A stretch of DNA of 64,000 bases, taken from positions 1-64,000 of the forward strand of contig NZ_PNOR01000002.1 of the NCBI RefSeq assembly GCF_002869765.1, read 5' to 3'. Source of the DNA: Deinococcus planocerae. Lineage in GTDB: Bacteria > Deinococcota > Deinococci > Deinococcales > Deinococcaceae. Under the pieces are notes generated by a model that was not told the origin of the DNA, did not search any database, and worked only from the letters and a program-made list of their open reading frames with translations. The translations under genes were made by a program, and so were the position numbers. Shown piece by piece: positions 24,720 to 33,471 of the stretch. Position 1 is the stretch's first letter; each line of letters starts with the position of its first letter.

Positions 24720-25015
24720 ACTTGCCGCTGATCTGTGAGCAGGTGAGGGGAGTGCCTGCGGAGGGCACTTCCAGAAGGTTGCGCGAGGAAAGCGTGTCCT
24801 GCACAGGTTCTTTCCTCAACGACCCACACTTCTTGATCCTGCCCTCTCCCCGGGTCAGGCCTGACGGCTTTCCCCGGACGCGCGGCTGTCCCTGAGCCGC
24901 CGGGACTCCTTCCAGGTGGTGTGGCGGGAACCACCTTCGCGTTCGTCGCCGACTCGTTCGCGCGTGAGCTGGGCTGGTGGACATACGGACCATGCATGCC
25001 GCGCGGGGGTTAGTC

Positions 25016-25711
25016 TCACGCCCCTCGTGCAACGCGCCGTGCTGTCACTGCTGACCTTTGAACTGACCCGCGCCCGGGCGCGGCACCCGGCGTGAGCCCG
25101 CCCTCCCCGGGGACGGCCCGCAACGCGACGAGGATGCCCGCGAGGCGCCGCTCGACCACCTGCACGGTGAAGCCGGAGGCGCGGAGCCACTCGGCGGTGG
25201 GCCGGTTCGGGTGGCACCCGACCAGGTGGTCGAACACCGGGTCGATCAGGTCGGCCGCCACGCCGAGCCAGCGGTTGGGGGGCCGGACATGTTCGAGCGC
25301 GAGGAGTTGACCGCCCGGACGCAACACCCGCCGCACCTCCATGAACAGCCGGGCCGGATCGGGAATACCGCACAGCCCCAGCGAACTGACCACGGTGTCG
25401 AACCGCCCGTCCTCGAACGGTAGGGTCTGGAAGTCACGCCGCACGAACTGCACGGGGAACGGCAGGGTCAGGGCCTTGAGGCGTGCCACGCGCAGCATCG
25501 CGGCACTCAGGTCGAGGGCGGTGAGGCGGGTGAGGCCGGGCGGATAGTGTGCGAACGTGGCGCCGGTACCCGCGCCCAGTTCCAGCACATCCCCCGCCGC
25601 CCGCGACAACAGGTGGGCCCGCAACTGGTCCAGCCGGTGGCTGCGGGTCCATGCGTCGTACCGGGAAGCGGCGCGGTCGTAGAGGCGCTGCACGCGCCGG
25701 GCGTCAGCCAT
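25016..25711 (-). CDS. Class I SAM-dependent methyltransferase
   Basis: The 231-residue protein has a UbiE/Coq5-like methyltransferase domain. It starts RRVQRLYDRAASRYDAW, motif I is VLELGAGTGATFAHY, motif II is LTALDLSAAMLRVAR, then VRRDFQTLPFEDGRFDTVVSSLGLCGIPDP (motifs III-IV) and RRVLRPGGQLLALEHVRP (motif V). The C-terminus is Gly/Arg-rich and probably disordered. The substrate (quinone, lipid or small metabolite) cannot be told. It is convergent with the alkA gene, and the about 300-bp gap between them contains no gene. Confidence 0.82.
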   Translation of the reverse strand: MADARRVQRLYDRAASRYDAWTRSHRLDQLRAHLLSRAAGDVLELGAGTGATFAHYPPGLTRLTALDLSAAMLRVARLKALTLPFPVQFVRRDFQTLPFEDGRFDTVVSSLGLCGIPDPARLFMEVRRVLRPGGQLLALEHVRPPNRWLGVAADLIDPVFDHLVGCHPNRPTAEWLRASGFTVQVVERRLAGILVALRAVPGEGGLTPGAAPGRGSVQRSAVTARRVARGA

Positions 25712-25945
25712 GTCGGTCCTCCGGAACCCAGTACGGGGAGCGGGGGTCCGGTGTTCCCCAGGAGGCCGGCACGACCTCGGCCGTCCTTTCCGCCGTGGGA
25801 GCCCCTCGGGCCTCCCCGGTGCCCCACCAGGTCCGGCGGTTGATCGCCTTCCATAAGGGTGACGACCGTCCCTGCGCAGGCAGGATCAAGACCGCACGCT
25901 CTACGCCGCGCCCAACAGGTCGGGCCTGTCCTCGGGAGTCGCCCA

Positions 25946-26131
25946 TCACCCCTCGTTGAGGGGTTCCGCCGGGGGAGGGTCCTCCGGCTCTTCCGCCGCC
26001 CCGGGAGTCGCGTCGCCCAGCAGGGCGCCCGGTCCGGGTCCGCCCCCGATCCCTCCACCGTCGTAGTCCTGGTCCACGACGACGTCCTGGTGTTCCGTAC
26101 GGTTGGGTTGGTCCTGTTCCGGCTTCGTCAT
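25946..26131 (-). CDS. Small acidic, disordered protein
   Basis: This is a 61-residue protein rich in Asp, Glu, Pro and Gly (VVVDQDYDGGGIGGGPGPG, then EEPEDPPPAEPLNEG), with no hydrophobic core. AGGACGG lies 6 nt before the ATG at 26131. Its composition is unlike the Arg-rich shadow frames around it, so I think it is real. Short acidic proteins of this type are common in Deinococcus and often unassigned. The stretch 25712-25945 upstream of its 3' end has no convincing gene. Confidence 0.5.
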   Translation of the reverse strand: MTKPEQDQPNRTEHQDVVVDQDYDGGGIGGGPGPGALLGDATPGAAEEPEDPPPAEPLNEG

Positions 26132-26505
26132 GGGTACCGTCCTGTCCGCGCGCCCTGGTGCTGCGGCTGGTGATGAGCGGATGGCGGCGCTGGTCCACCG
26201 TCCTGCCTTTCCAGTTTGTGACGCTCATGAAAAGCGGGAGAGCCAGTTAACCTTAACGAGGATGAGCACCGCGTGGAGATCAGGTCGCCTCGGCCCAGCC
26301 AAGGAGCGACCGGTCCGGTGGGTCCACGGGAGTCCGCCCTGCGTGCCCGTGAGCCGCGTCCCTTTGGCTTCGATCCGCCGTGGACAGCGGGCACTCGGCC
26401 GGACTTACCTCCCACCACCGTGCCGACCAGGAGCTTCATCAATGAGACCCCTCTCACGCCCTTCGTAGGAGAAGTGTAAGAACTGCACCTTAGAGTGAAG
26501 GGCCG
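26132..26505. other. Intergenic region, no gene seen
   Basis: These 374 bp lie between divergent starts. A mild A+T increase occurs at about 26215-26280 (TTTGTGACGCTC, GTTAACCTTAACG), with a perfect GTTAAC/CTTAAC-type cluster that may hold the promoter of the acidic-protein gene. On the plus strand, TAGAGT at 26491-26496 lies 9 nt before the ATG at 26506 and is the likely -10 of the LysM gene. Confidence 0.4.
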
Positions 26506-27498
26506 ATGAAAATTCGCACGCTGCTGATCCTGTTCAGTCTCGGGGGTGCCGGTGCTCAGACGACCTATACCGTCCAGGCCGGTGACACCCTGAGCAGCGT
26601 CGCGCGGAGGTACCAGACCACCCCGGCGGCCTTGCTGACCCTGAATGCCCTCCCCAGCACGACAATCCAGGTGGGGCAGACGTTACACCTCCCCCCTCCC
26701 CCCCAGCACACGGTTCAGGCGGGCGAGACGCTGTACAGCATCGCGCGGCAGTCCGGCACCACCCCCGAGGCGCTCATCGCGCTCAACGGCCTGTCGAGCA
26801 GCACCCTGCGGGTAGGCCAGACCCTGCAACTGACAGATGGCCCACCGCCCTCGGCCGTTTCCCCCGCTGTCCCGGCCCCATCACCCGTGGTCACGACGGC
26901 GACCCCGCCCGGGCCGTCCCTCCCGTCCCTCACCGTGCCGGTCGCGGGACGGCTCGAACGTGGCCTCTTCACCCCCGGGCGGCTCCCGGCGTTCACCGAC
27001 GTGCTGCTGCGCACGGCCAGCCTGGGCGGACCCCGCCCGGCAAGCGCGTACCTGCCAGAAGTCGGGTTCGGGTACCAGACCCTTAACAACTGCGGGCCTG
27101 CGGCGGTTGCCGCCGCACTGAATGCTTACGGGATAGAGGCGGACCAGCGGACCTGGCAGGCGCGGCTGCGTCCCACCGGCAGCAACATGTACACCGAGGA
27201 TGCGGGGGCGCTGCTGACCGAACTCGGCTTCGAGGCCCCGGCCCTGCGCGGCGGCACCATCGAGAACGTGAAGCGTCACGTGGCCGACGGGCACCCGGTC
27301 ATCGTCCTGCAATACCACAGCGTTCTCGGCAAGACCCCGCACTTCCGCGTGGTGCGAGGCTACGACGACGCCAAGGGCATCCTGATCATGAGCGACTCCC
27401 TGAGCGGACCCAACGTCGCCCTGACCGAGCACGACTTCGACCTGCTGTGGAACACCCAGGGCCGTCAGTACCTTCCGGTGGAGCCACCGCAAGGCTGA
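26506..27498 (+). CDS. Secreted LysM-LysM-C39-like peptidase
   Basis: The 330-residue protein has a signal peptide (MKIRTLLILFSLGGAGAQ), two LysM peptidoglycan-binding repeats (YTVQAGDTLSSVARRYQTT at 21-62; HTVQAGETLYSIARQSGTT at 68-109), a Pro/Ser/Thr linker, and a C39-like cysteine peptidase domain (about 183-320). In that domain LNNCGPAAVAAAL gives Cys196, PHFRVVRGYDD gives His279, and IMSDSL gives Asp297. It probably cuts a peptide bond in the cell wall or in wall-attached proteins. The domain is closely patterned on the one at 10616-11185. Confidence 0.85.
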   Translation: MKIRTLLILFSLGGAGAQTTYTVQAGDTLSSVARRYQTTPAALLTLNALPSTTIQVGQTLHLPPPPQHTVQAGETLYSIARQSGTTPEALIALNGLSSSTLRVGQTLQLTDGPPPSAVSPAVPAPSPVVTTATPPGPSLPSLTVPVAGRLERGLFTPGRLPAFTDVLLRTASLGGPRPASAYLPEVGFGYQTLNNCGPAAVAAALNAYGIEADQRTWQARLRPTGSNMYTEDAGALLTELGFEAPALRGGTIENVKRHVADGHPVIVLQYHSVLGKTPHFRVVRGYDDAKGILIMSDSLSGPNVALTEHDFDLLWNTQGRQYLPVEPPQG

Positions 27499-27633
27499 CC
27501 GGGGCATCCAAACGCCCACGCAGGTGTCCTTGACCTGTTCAGGTCGCAGAGGGCCGTGGGACGAGGATGAACAGACTCAGCCGGACGGTTCTGAAGGAAA
27601 GCTCCACCTGAGGATCGTCTCGACCTCTCCCAC

Positions 27634-27694
27634 TGATATAACCGGGACATCTTCAGCCGCGGTCCCACGTACCCTGAGCAGCAGGGATCCCTGC
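27634..27694 (+). promoter_or_regulatory. Extended -10 and 14-bp palindrome upstream of the AAA gene
   Basis: TGATATAAC at 27634-27642 is an extended -10 (TG-N-TATAAC). The perfect palindrome GCAGGGATCCCTGC lies at 27681-27694, in the leader 30 nt before the ATG at 27724. GGGACATC at 27645-27652 matches half of the dyad found at the protease start (28731-28748). This suggests a common regulator for both genes. Confidence 0.55.
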
Positions 27695-27723
27695 CCGCTG
27701 ACCCCGTTCGCCCCGGAGGCCCC

Positions 27724-28713
27724 ATGAGTACCTCGAACCACGTTCTCGCGCTTGTGAAAAGCCATGTCGACCGGGACGACCAGCAGTTCCTGTCGGTGGC
27801 CTTGCAGGTCGCGGCGCGCGAGGCCAGGCAGGGACACGGCAACGTGGCGCAGGAACTCCGGAAGCTGATCGACCTCGCCCGCTCGCGGGAGGGCCTCCCG
27901 CCGCCGGCTTCCCCCTCCCCGCTGGTGTTCCAACCGCTGCCGCCCAAGGGGGAACTGGCCTCCCTGCTGTCGGTGTCGCACCCGCGCCAGCGGCTCAAGG
28001 ACCTGGTCCTGCCCGACGAGACGGCCGGACGCCTGGAGCGGGTGATTCACGAGTACGTGCAGCAGGAACGGCTGCGGGCCTTCGGGCTGACCCCGCGGCG
28101 CAAGATCCTGATGATCGGCCCGCCCGGCAGCGGCAAGACGCTGACCGCGCACGCCCTGGCCGGCGAGCTGGGGCTGCCGCTCATGACCCTGCTGCTCGAG
28201 GGGGTGATCACGAAGTTCATGGGGGAGACGGCGGCGAAACTGCGGACGGTCTTCGAGGCGATGGGCACGATGAGGGGCGTCTACTTCTTCGACGAGTTCG
28301 ACGCCATCGGCGCGAGGCGCAGCGCGGGCAACGACGTGGGGGAGATTCGGCGCGTCCTGAATTCGTTCCTCCAGTTCCTCGAGCAGGACACCTCCACGAG
28401 TCTGATCGTCGCGGCCACGAACCACCCGGAACTCCTCGACCCGGCCCTCTTCCGCCGCTTTGACGACGTCATCGAGTACCAGTTGCCCAGCCCGGCCGTC
28501 GTCACCCGCATCCTGAAGAACAAGCTGGCCCGGTTCGCGCCGCCGAAATTCTCCTGGTCGAAGGCGGCCGCCGCCGCCGAGGGGCTGAGTCATGCCGAGG
28601 TGGCCCGGGCTGCGGAGGAAGCCGCGAAGACGGCCATTCTGGGTGGACGCGAGCAGATCGGGGGCACGGAACTGCTCGCGGCGATTGAGGAACGCAAACT
28701 CGCCCGCCGCTGA
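27724..28713 (+). CDS. AAA+ ATPase paired with subtilase
   Basis: The 329-residue protein has a helical N-terminus (1-80) and one AAA+ module of the FtsH/katanin type. The module contains Walker A GPPGSGKT (132-139), pore-loop-like VITKFMGE (161-168), Walker B YFFDEFDAI (187-195), sensor AATNHPELLDP with Asn233, arginine finger FRRFDD (Arg244-Arg245) and a C-terminal helical lid. GGAGG precedes the ATG. The next gene, 33 nt on, encodes an intracellular subtilase, an arrangement like the y4bM/y4bN pair of Rhizobium NGR234. The ATPase probably feeds or gates the protease. Confidence 0.85.
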   Translation: MSTSNHVLALVKSHVDRDDQQFLSVALQVAAREARQGHGNVAQELRKLIDLARSREGLPPPASPSPLVFQPLPPKGELASLLSVSHPRQRLKDLVLPDETAGRLERVIHEYVQQERLRAFGLTPRRKILMIGPPGSGKTLTAHALAGELGLPLMTLLLEGVITKFMGETAAKLRTVFEAMGTMRGVYFFDEFDAIGARRSAGNDVGEIRRVLNSFLQFLEQDTSTSLIVAATNHPELLDPALFRRFDDVIEYQLPSPAVVTRILKNKLARFAPPKFSWSKAAAAAEGLSHAEVARAAEEAAKTAILGGREQIGGTELLAAIEERKLARR

Positions 28714-28730
28714 CGCGCCGAGCCGCTAAG

Positions 28731-28748
28731 ATGCGGGACATCCCGCAT
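28731..28748 (+). promoter_or_regulatory. 8-bp dyad covering the subtilase start codon
   Basis: ATGCGGGA and TCCCGCAT flank a CA centre, and the second arm contains the first two bases of the ATG at 28747. A TAAGAT -10-like element sits at 28727-28732. The dyad could be an operator or a leader hairpin hiding the start codon. It shares GGGA/TCCC half-sites with the palindrome upstream of the AAA gene. Confidence 0.5.
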
Positions 28749-31221
28749 GACTGATCCGCGACGCGATCTGAACCACCTCTATCTGGAGAGTCCTGGGCAA
28801 GCCACACGGTACGAGGTGCAGGGCAACGTCAGGGCGCACATCACGCCGCGCGACGATCGCGCCGCGCACGCGGCGGCCCTGGCGGGTCAGCTCGCGCTGG
28901 CCAGGCAGGCGCTCTCGGGCCTGCCCCGGGACCCCGCGTTCCCCGAGGGGCCGCAGGGGCAGTACCTCGACTTCGAACTTACGGGGCGTGACGCGGACAA
29001 AGCTCTCCTGCAGCGGCTGGAGGGTCGGCGACAGGGCATCGAGGTGGCCTCGGTCCGGCGGGACCCAGCGACGAACCGCGTGATCGCGACGGTGGTCGTG
29101 CCGGAAACGGCGGCCGAGGCCTACGACCGGCGAATCCACGAGTACGCCAGCGTGGACACTCCCGGGGGCAAGCCCAAACGCGCGTCCCTGGTGACGAACA
29201 TCGAGGGGATCCGGCACGCCGCCCTGCGGTCCATCTTCGTCGGGGACGCCGCGTCGCTGCCCGGGCCGGGGGCGGCCGTGTGGTGGGAGGTCTGGGTCCG
29301 GCAGGGCGCGGCTGAGGAGTTCCGGCAGGTCGCGCGGCGGGTGGAACTTACCGTGGCCGAGGAGAGCCTGAGCTTCCCAGACCGGGAGGTGCTGCTCGTG
29401 CACGGGTCCTTCGACGCGCTCAGCCGGATCTTCCTCCACACGGTCGTGATGGCGGAGTTGCGCCTGTCGCGCGATACGCCCGACGTGTTCGTGCGCATGA
29501 ACAATGCCGAGCAGGCGGAGTGGGTGGACGAGGCTGCCACGCGTCTTCTGCCCCCCGACGCGTCGGTGCAGACGTCCGTCCTGCTGCTCGACAGCGGCGT
29601 CACCCAGCCCCACCCCCTGATCGCCACGCACCTGCATCCGAACGACTGGCAGACCTGGCACCCCCACTGGGGACCGGACGACTCCGGGTGGGACGGGCAC
29701 GGCACCGCCATGTCGGGGCTGATCCTGCACGGGGACGTCCTCGGGTTCCTGCTGTCGAGCGCGGCGGCGAGGCTCAGTCACCGGCTGGAGTCCGTGAAGA
29801 TCCTGCCGCCGATCGGGCACAACCCCCACCACCTCTACGGGCGCATCACCCAGGACGCGGTGCGGCAGATGGAGGGGACCAACCCCCAGCGGCAGCGCGT
29901 CATCTGCCTGGCGGTGACGGCGACCCTCGACGTGAACCGGGGCCGGCCCACGGCCTGGTCCGCCGCGCTCGACCAGCTCACGTCCGGGGGCGGTGACGAG
30001 CCCCAGCGCCTCGCGGTGGTGGCGGCCGGGAACAACACGCCTGCGGTTCCCGACCTGTTGAGCGATTACCTGGGATCGGCCGATACCGCGCAGGTGCACA
30101 GCCCCGCCCAGGCGTGGAACGTCCTGACCCTGGGGGCGTACACCGACAAGACCAACCTGCTTGACCCTCGGTACACGGGATGGTGGCCGGTGGCGCCCGG
30201 GGGGGACCTGTCCCCGACCAGCAGCACGTCCGTGCTCTGGCAGGAACAGTGGCCTATCAAGCCGGAGATCGTGATGGAGGGGGGCAACGTGATCGTCAAC
30301 GGGGGCACCTTCGACGCGAAGCACCCGGACGTCCGGCTGCTCACGGCGGATTTCGACCTCACGACGGGGCACCTGCGGGACTTCGGGGACACGAGCGCGG
30401 CGGCGGCGCTGGGGGCGCGCATGGCGGCGCAACTCGCGGCGGAGTTCCCGCACTACTGGCCGGAGACGATCCGGGCGCTGATGGTGCATTCCGCCGAGTG
30501 GACGCCCGCTATGCAGGCGCGCCTGGCCGGACCCCGCCGCCTGGATGTCCGGAATCTCCTGCGTCGGTACGGGTACGGCGTCCCCCAGCTGGAGCGGGCC
30601 CGCCGCAGCGCGCGGAACGACCTCACGCTGGTCGTCCAGGACGCCCTGCGCCCGTTTGAGGCGGTGGGCAGCCGAACCCGGATGAACGAGATGCACCTGC
30701 ACCGCTTCCCCTGGTCGGCCATCGACACGGCGGCGCTGGAGGGCCTGGACCTCGAGATGCGCGTCACGCTGTCGTACTTCGTGGAACCCAACCCCAGTGA
30801 ACGCGGTTATGCCCAGCGGTTCCGCTATGCCTCCCACGGCCTGAGGTTCGCGGTGAAAGGCCCGCTGGAAACCGAGGCGGACTTCAAGGCCCGCATTCAG
30901 CGGGAGAGCCTGCCCAACGAGGGGAGCAGCATCCGGGACGCGGGCAACGACCACTGGGCCTTCGGCCCGAAGCTCCGAACGTCCGGTTCGATTCACTCGG
31001 ACCGCTGGCGTGGGGACATCGCAACCCTGCAGGCCTGCGAGGCGGTGCTGGTCTACCCTGTGAGTGGCTGGTGGCGCGAGAAACGGGGCGGCACCCCGCC
31101 GTATGTTGACCGCGACGCGCGGTACGCCCTGATCGTGAGCCTGCGGGCCCTGGAGGCGGATGTCGACATCTACACGCCCATCGCCACGGCCCTGAGCATC
31201 CCCGTGGAGACCACCGTGTGA
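28747..31221 (+). CDS. Intracellular subtilisin-like serine protease, Y4bN type
   Basis: The 824-residue protein has no signal peptide. After a 270-residue N-terminal region the S8 catalytic domain starts with SVLLLDSGV (Asp282), then GWDGHGTAMSG (His318), AAGNNT (oxyanion Asn429) and GDTSAAAA (Ser550), so the triad is complete. The 270-residue C-terminal part is beta-rich (LTLVVQDALRPFEAVG, MRVTLSYFVEPNP) with no known domain. Size and layout fit the subtilases encoded beside AAA ATPases in bacteria. These pairs are suspected conflict or stress systems in which the ATPase controls proteolysis. Confidence 0.85.
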   Translation: MTDPRRDLNHLYLESPGQATRYEVQGNVRAHITPRDDRAAHAAALAGQLALARQALSGLPRDPAFPEGPQGQYLDFELTGRDADKALLQRLEGRRQGIEVASVRRDPATNRVIATVVVPETAAEAYDRRIHEYASVDTPGGKPKRASLVTNIEGIRHAALRSIFVGDAASLPGPGAAVWWEVWVRQGAAEEFRQVARRVELTVAEESLSFPDREVLLVHGSFDALSRIFLHTVVMAELRLSRDTPDVFVRMNNAEQAEWVDEAATRLLPPDASVQTSVLLLDSGVTQPHPLIATHLHPNDWQTWHPHWGPDDSGWDGHGTAMSGLILHGDVLGFLLSSAAARLSHRLESVKILPPIGHNPHHLYGRITQDAVRQMEGTNPQRQRVICLAVTATLDVNRGRPTAWSAALDQLTSGGGDEPQRLAVVAAGNNTPAVPDLLSDYLGSADTAQVHSPAQAWNVLTLGAYTDKTNLLDPRYTGWWPVAPGGDLSPTSSTSVLWQEQWPIKPEIVMEGGNVIVNGGTFDAKHPDVRLLTADFDLTTGHLRDFGDTSAAAALGARMAAQLAAEFPHYWPETIRALMVHSAEWTPAMQARLAGPRRLDVRNLLRRYGYGVPQLERARRSARNDLTLVVQDALRPFEAVGSRTRMNEMHLHRFPWSAIDTAALEGLDLEMRVTLSYFVEPNPSERGYAQRFRYASHGLRFAVKGPLETEADFKARIQRESLPNEGSSIRDAGNDHWAFGPKLRTSGSIHSDRWRGDIATLQACEAVLVYPVSGWWREKRGGTPPYVDRDARYALIVSLRALEADVDIYTPIATALSIPVETTV

Positions 31222-31831
31222 CGGCTGGGGGGTCCCCGCCGTGAGGCCGAGGTGGAGCGGGGCGGGTGGTTTCCCCGGTCGCACCAGGGCGGGCCGTCGG
31301 GGTCACCCCGTCTCCTCCGCTGGTCCCGTCCGGAGCGGCATGAGGCGAGCGCCCGGATTCCCTGCCCGTTGAAGAAGGTCTCACGAGGTCGGCGCGGCCT
31401 CTGCCCCACCGCTTCAGGTCTTCGTCACGCCCGGAGCGCCGAAGGAAGCGGGGAGAGGCCTTCCCGGTGCAGGCTGCCCCTCCACTTGGAACTCCTGGCG
31501 GGCCACCCCTCCGCGCGGTGTTCTCCGCCGGGCCGGGGCGCACCTGCCGCGGGGCGCAGCCCTCGATCAGGCCGTTCTCGATGGCGAACCGGTCGTCCTG
31601 CTCGTCCAGCTCCGCTTCCCGGCCCTCGTTCACCAGGCATTGAATGCGGGCGGCGCGGTCTTCCTGGGCCGTCTGTTCGGGCTGGCCGGTGCGGTCGGGT
31701 TGGGTCATCGTTCCAGTGCAGCAGGCCTGCGTGAAGGCCACCGGCCAGCGGTCTCAAGGGCGGCTGAAGTTGGCCCATGACGCCCGCCCGGGAGCGTGCC
31801 TCCGGACGGGCGCCGGGCCGGGCGTCTCCTT
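31222..31831. other. Intergenic region with one doubtful minus-strand frame
   Basis: Between the subtilase stop and the 3' end of the MFS gene no clear gene is present. A minus-strand frame starting at the ATG at 31708 begins with an acidic, protein-like stretch of about 50 residues (QEDRAARIQCLVNEGREAEL). It then turns Arg/Pro/Gly-rich and runs without a stop to 30884, antisense to the subtilase, so it is at most the remnant of a small gene. No ribosome site supports it. Confidence 0.3.
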
Positions 31832-33055
31832 TCAATCGGTCGAGGAACTCGGCTTGGCCGCAGGACTCGGCGTGCCGCGGGAGAGGAGGGACACGGCGGC
31901 CAGGATCACCAGGGCCAGCAGCCCGCCGTACAGGAAGGCGTGGTCGGGCAGTCGCGCGCTCAGGAGGCTCGCCACCGGGTACGAAAAGGCCCACCACAGG
32001 TGACTCCACGCGAAGTGCGCCCCGTACACCCGCCCCTGCGCCGCCTCCTCGGTGCGTTCGGCCAGCAGCGTCTCGGTCGGCAGGTTCACCCAATTCTGCC
32101 CCACCCCCGCCACCAGCCACAGGATCATCAGCGGCGCCAGGCCCACCACGTCCCCCGGCAGGATCGCCAGCGAGGTCAGCAGCGCCCCCGCCAGGATGAA
32201 GGTCGTCCTCGGCACCCGCCGCCCCGCCGCCCCCACCGCCAGCGAGGCGACCGTCGCCCCCAGGCCGTAGAGCGCCATCACCCAGCCGTACTGCGCCTCG
32301 CCGAGATTCAGCCCTCCCTGCACCCGCACCACCGTCACGACCAGGATCAGCGCGCCCGCGACCGCCGCCACCAGTTCCATCAGGAGCGCGAAGCGGACCG
32401 GCGCGTCCCGCCACAGCCGGGCCGTGCCGTCCCGCACGTCCGCGAGGGTGCTGCGCTCCACCTCCCCCCGCCCCGCCCGCAGGCTGGGCAGGGTGAGCAC
32501 CAGCAGGCCCGCCAGCACAAAGGACGCCGCGTCGAAGAAGAACAGACTGCGCCCCCCCACGAAGGCGGCCAGGACCCCGGCCAGCCCGGGGCCGACGATG
32601 CCCAGCAACTCGGTCGTCGCGCTGGAGAGCGCGAAGGCGGGGCCCGCGTCCTCGCGCCCAACCACCAGCGGCACGGTGGCCTGGTTGGTGGGGGTGAAGA
32701 AGGCCGTCAGGCTGTTGAGCAGGAACATCAGGACGTAGACCTGCCACACTTCCCCCACGAAGGGCATCAGGCCGATCACGACCGCGCGGGCGAAGTGGCA
32801 GCCCACCAGGATGGTCCGGCGTTCCAGGCGGTCGGCGAGCACCCCGGCGAGCGGGGAGAACAGCACGAAGGCGGTCACGCGCAGGGTGAGGGCCGTGCCC
32901 AGCACGACGGCGGCGTCCTTCTCGGCGAGCTGGTAGGCCAGCAGGGCGAGCGCGACCCAGGTGAAGGCGTCGCCGATCTGGCTGATCGTCTGGGCGGCGT
33001 AGAGCCGGGCAAAGCGGGCGTTGCGCAGCGCGGAGAATGGGGCCAGGGCGTTCAC
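31832..33055 (-). CDS. MFS exporter, probably for a divalent metal or drug
   Basis: The 407-residue protein has twelve hydrophobic segments and MFS loop motifs (GVLADRLERRTILVG after helix 2 to 3; AAGRRVPRTTFIL in the second half). It fits the DHA3/NreB-like exporters. The GTG start overlaps the stop of the ArsR gene upstream by GTGA, so the exporter is controlled by that metal sensor. From the sensor's metal site I infer zinc or cobalt export, but drug export is possible. Confidence 0.8.
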   Translation of the reverse strand: MNALAPFSALRNARFARLYAAQTISQIGDAFTWVALALLAYQLAEKDAAVVLGTALTLRVTAFVLFSPLAGVLADRLERRTILVGCHFARAVVIGLMPFVGEVWQVYVLMFLLNSLTAFFTPTNQATVPLVVGREDAGPAFALSSATTELLGIVGPGLAGVLAAFVGGRSLFFFDAASFVLAGLLVLTLPSLRAGRGEVERSTLADVRDGTARLWRDAPVRFALLMELVAAVAGALILVVTVVRVQGGLNLGEAQYGWVMALYGLGATVASLAVGAAGRRVPRTTFILAGALLTSLAILPGDVVGLAPLMILWLVAGVGQNWVNLPTETLLAERTEEAAQGRVYGAHFAWSHLWWAFSYPVASLLSARLPDHAFLYGGLLALVILAAVSLLSRGTPSPAAKPSSSTD

Positions 33056-33417
33056 TGGACGCTTCCCATCACCGTCTCGGTGCCGGGGTGGTCGGGGAGG
33101 CCGAGGCGTTCGTGCTGGGCGTGGGAGAAGGCCTCCTGCAGGAGGCGGGCGACGTGCCCGTCGGCGAGGTGGTAGTACACGCTGGTCGTCTCGCGGCGGG
33201 TCCTGACCAGCTCGGCGCTCCGCAAGAGGGCGAGGTGGCGGCTGACGGTGCTTTGGGGGACGCCCAGGGCCTCGACGAGCTGGCCGACATTGCGCTCGCC
33301 GTCCCTGAGCAGCAGCAGCAGTTGGACCCGTAGGGGTTCGGACAGGGCCTTGAACACTGCGGTGACCCGGCTCAGGTCCTCCGGGTGGGCCGGGCTGGGA
33401 ATGGCGTGGCGGTGCAT
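33052..33417 (-). CDS. ArsR/SmtB repressor with CzrA-like alpha-5 zinc site
   Basis: The 121-residue protein has the ArsR winged helix (VFKALSEPLRVQLLLLLRDGERNVGQLVEALGVPQSTVSRHLALLRSAELV, with the wing TRRETTSVYYHL). The last helix carries Asp86, His88, His99 and His102, with the D-x-H...H-x-x-H spacing of the alpha-5 zinc site of CzrA/SmtB. It lacks the ArsR alpha-3 Cys pair. It should repress its own operon until Zn(II) or Co(II) binds. TAGGAT (33424-33429 on the minus strand) is 6 nt before the ATG, giving a leaderless mRNA. Confidence 0.88.
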   Translation of the reverse strand: MHRHAIPSPAHPEDLSRVTAVFKALSEPLRVQLLLLLRDGERNVGQLVEALGVPQSTVSRHLALLRSAELVRTRRETTSVYYHLADGHVARLLQEAFSHAQHERLGLPDHPGTETVMGSVQ

Positions 33418-33423
33418 GCTGCT

Positions 33424-33455
33424 ATCCTAACATCCGTGCTTCCGAATATACGAAA
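33424..33455 (-). promoter_or_regulatory. Leaderless promoter and ArsR-type operator
   Basis: On the minus strand the -10 TAGGAT occupies 33424-33429. Upstream, where the -35 should be, is the imperfect palindrome TTCCGAATATACGAAA (33440-33455), in which six of eight pairs match around the ATAT centre. This is the usual size and A+T-rich centre of SmtB/CzrA operators. Repression by blocking the -35 region is inferred. Confidence 0.6.
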
Positions 33456-33471
33456 ATTAGAAACCTGCTCC

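Noticed and set aside
25704..26457. Minus-strand frames of 174 and 109 codons around the acidic small gene
   Set aside because: Gly/Arg/Pro-rich composition and overlap with the better-supported acidic ORF; no initiation signals.
28726..31284. 852-codon frame antisense to the subtilase gene
   Set aside because: Exact mirror of a protease with complete catalytic triad; rich in Arg, Val, Gly and His as expected of a shadow.
30884..31708. Minus-strand gene starting with an acidic stretch at 31708
   Set aside because: Only about 50 residues look real; the rest runs antisense into the subtilase without a stop, and there is no ribosome site.
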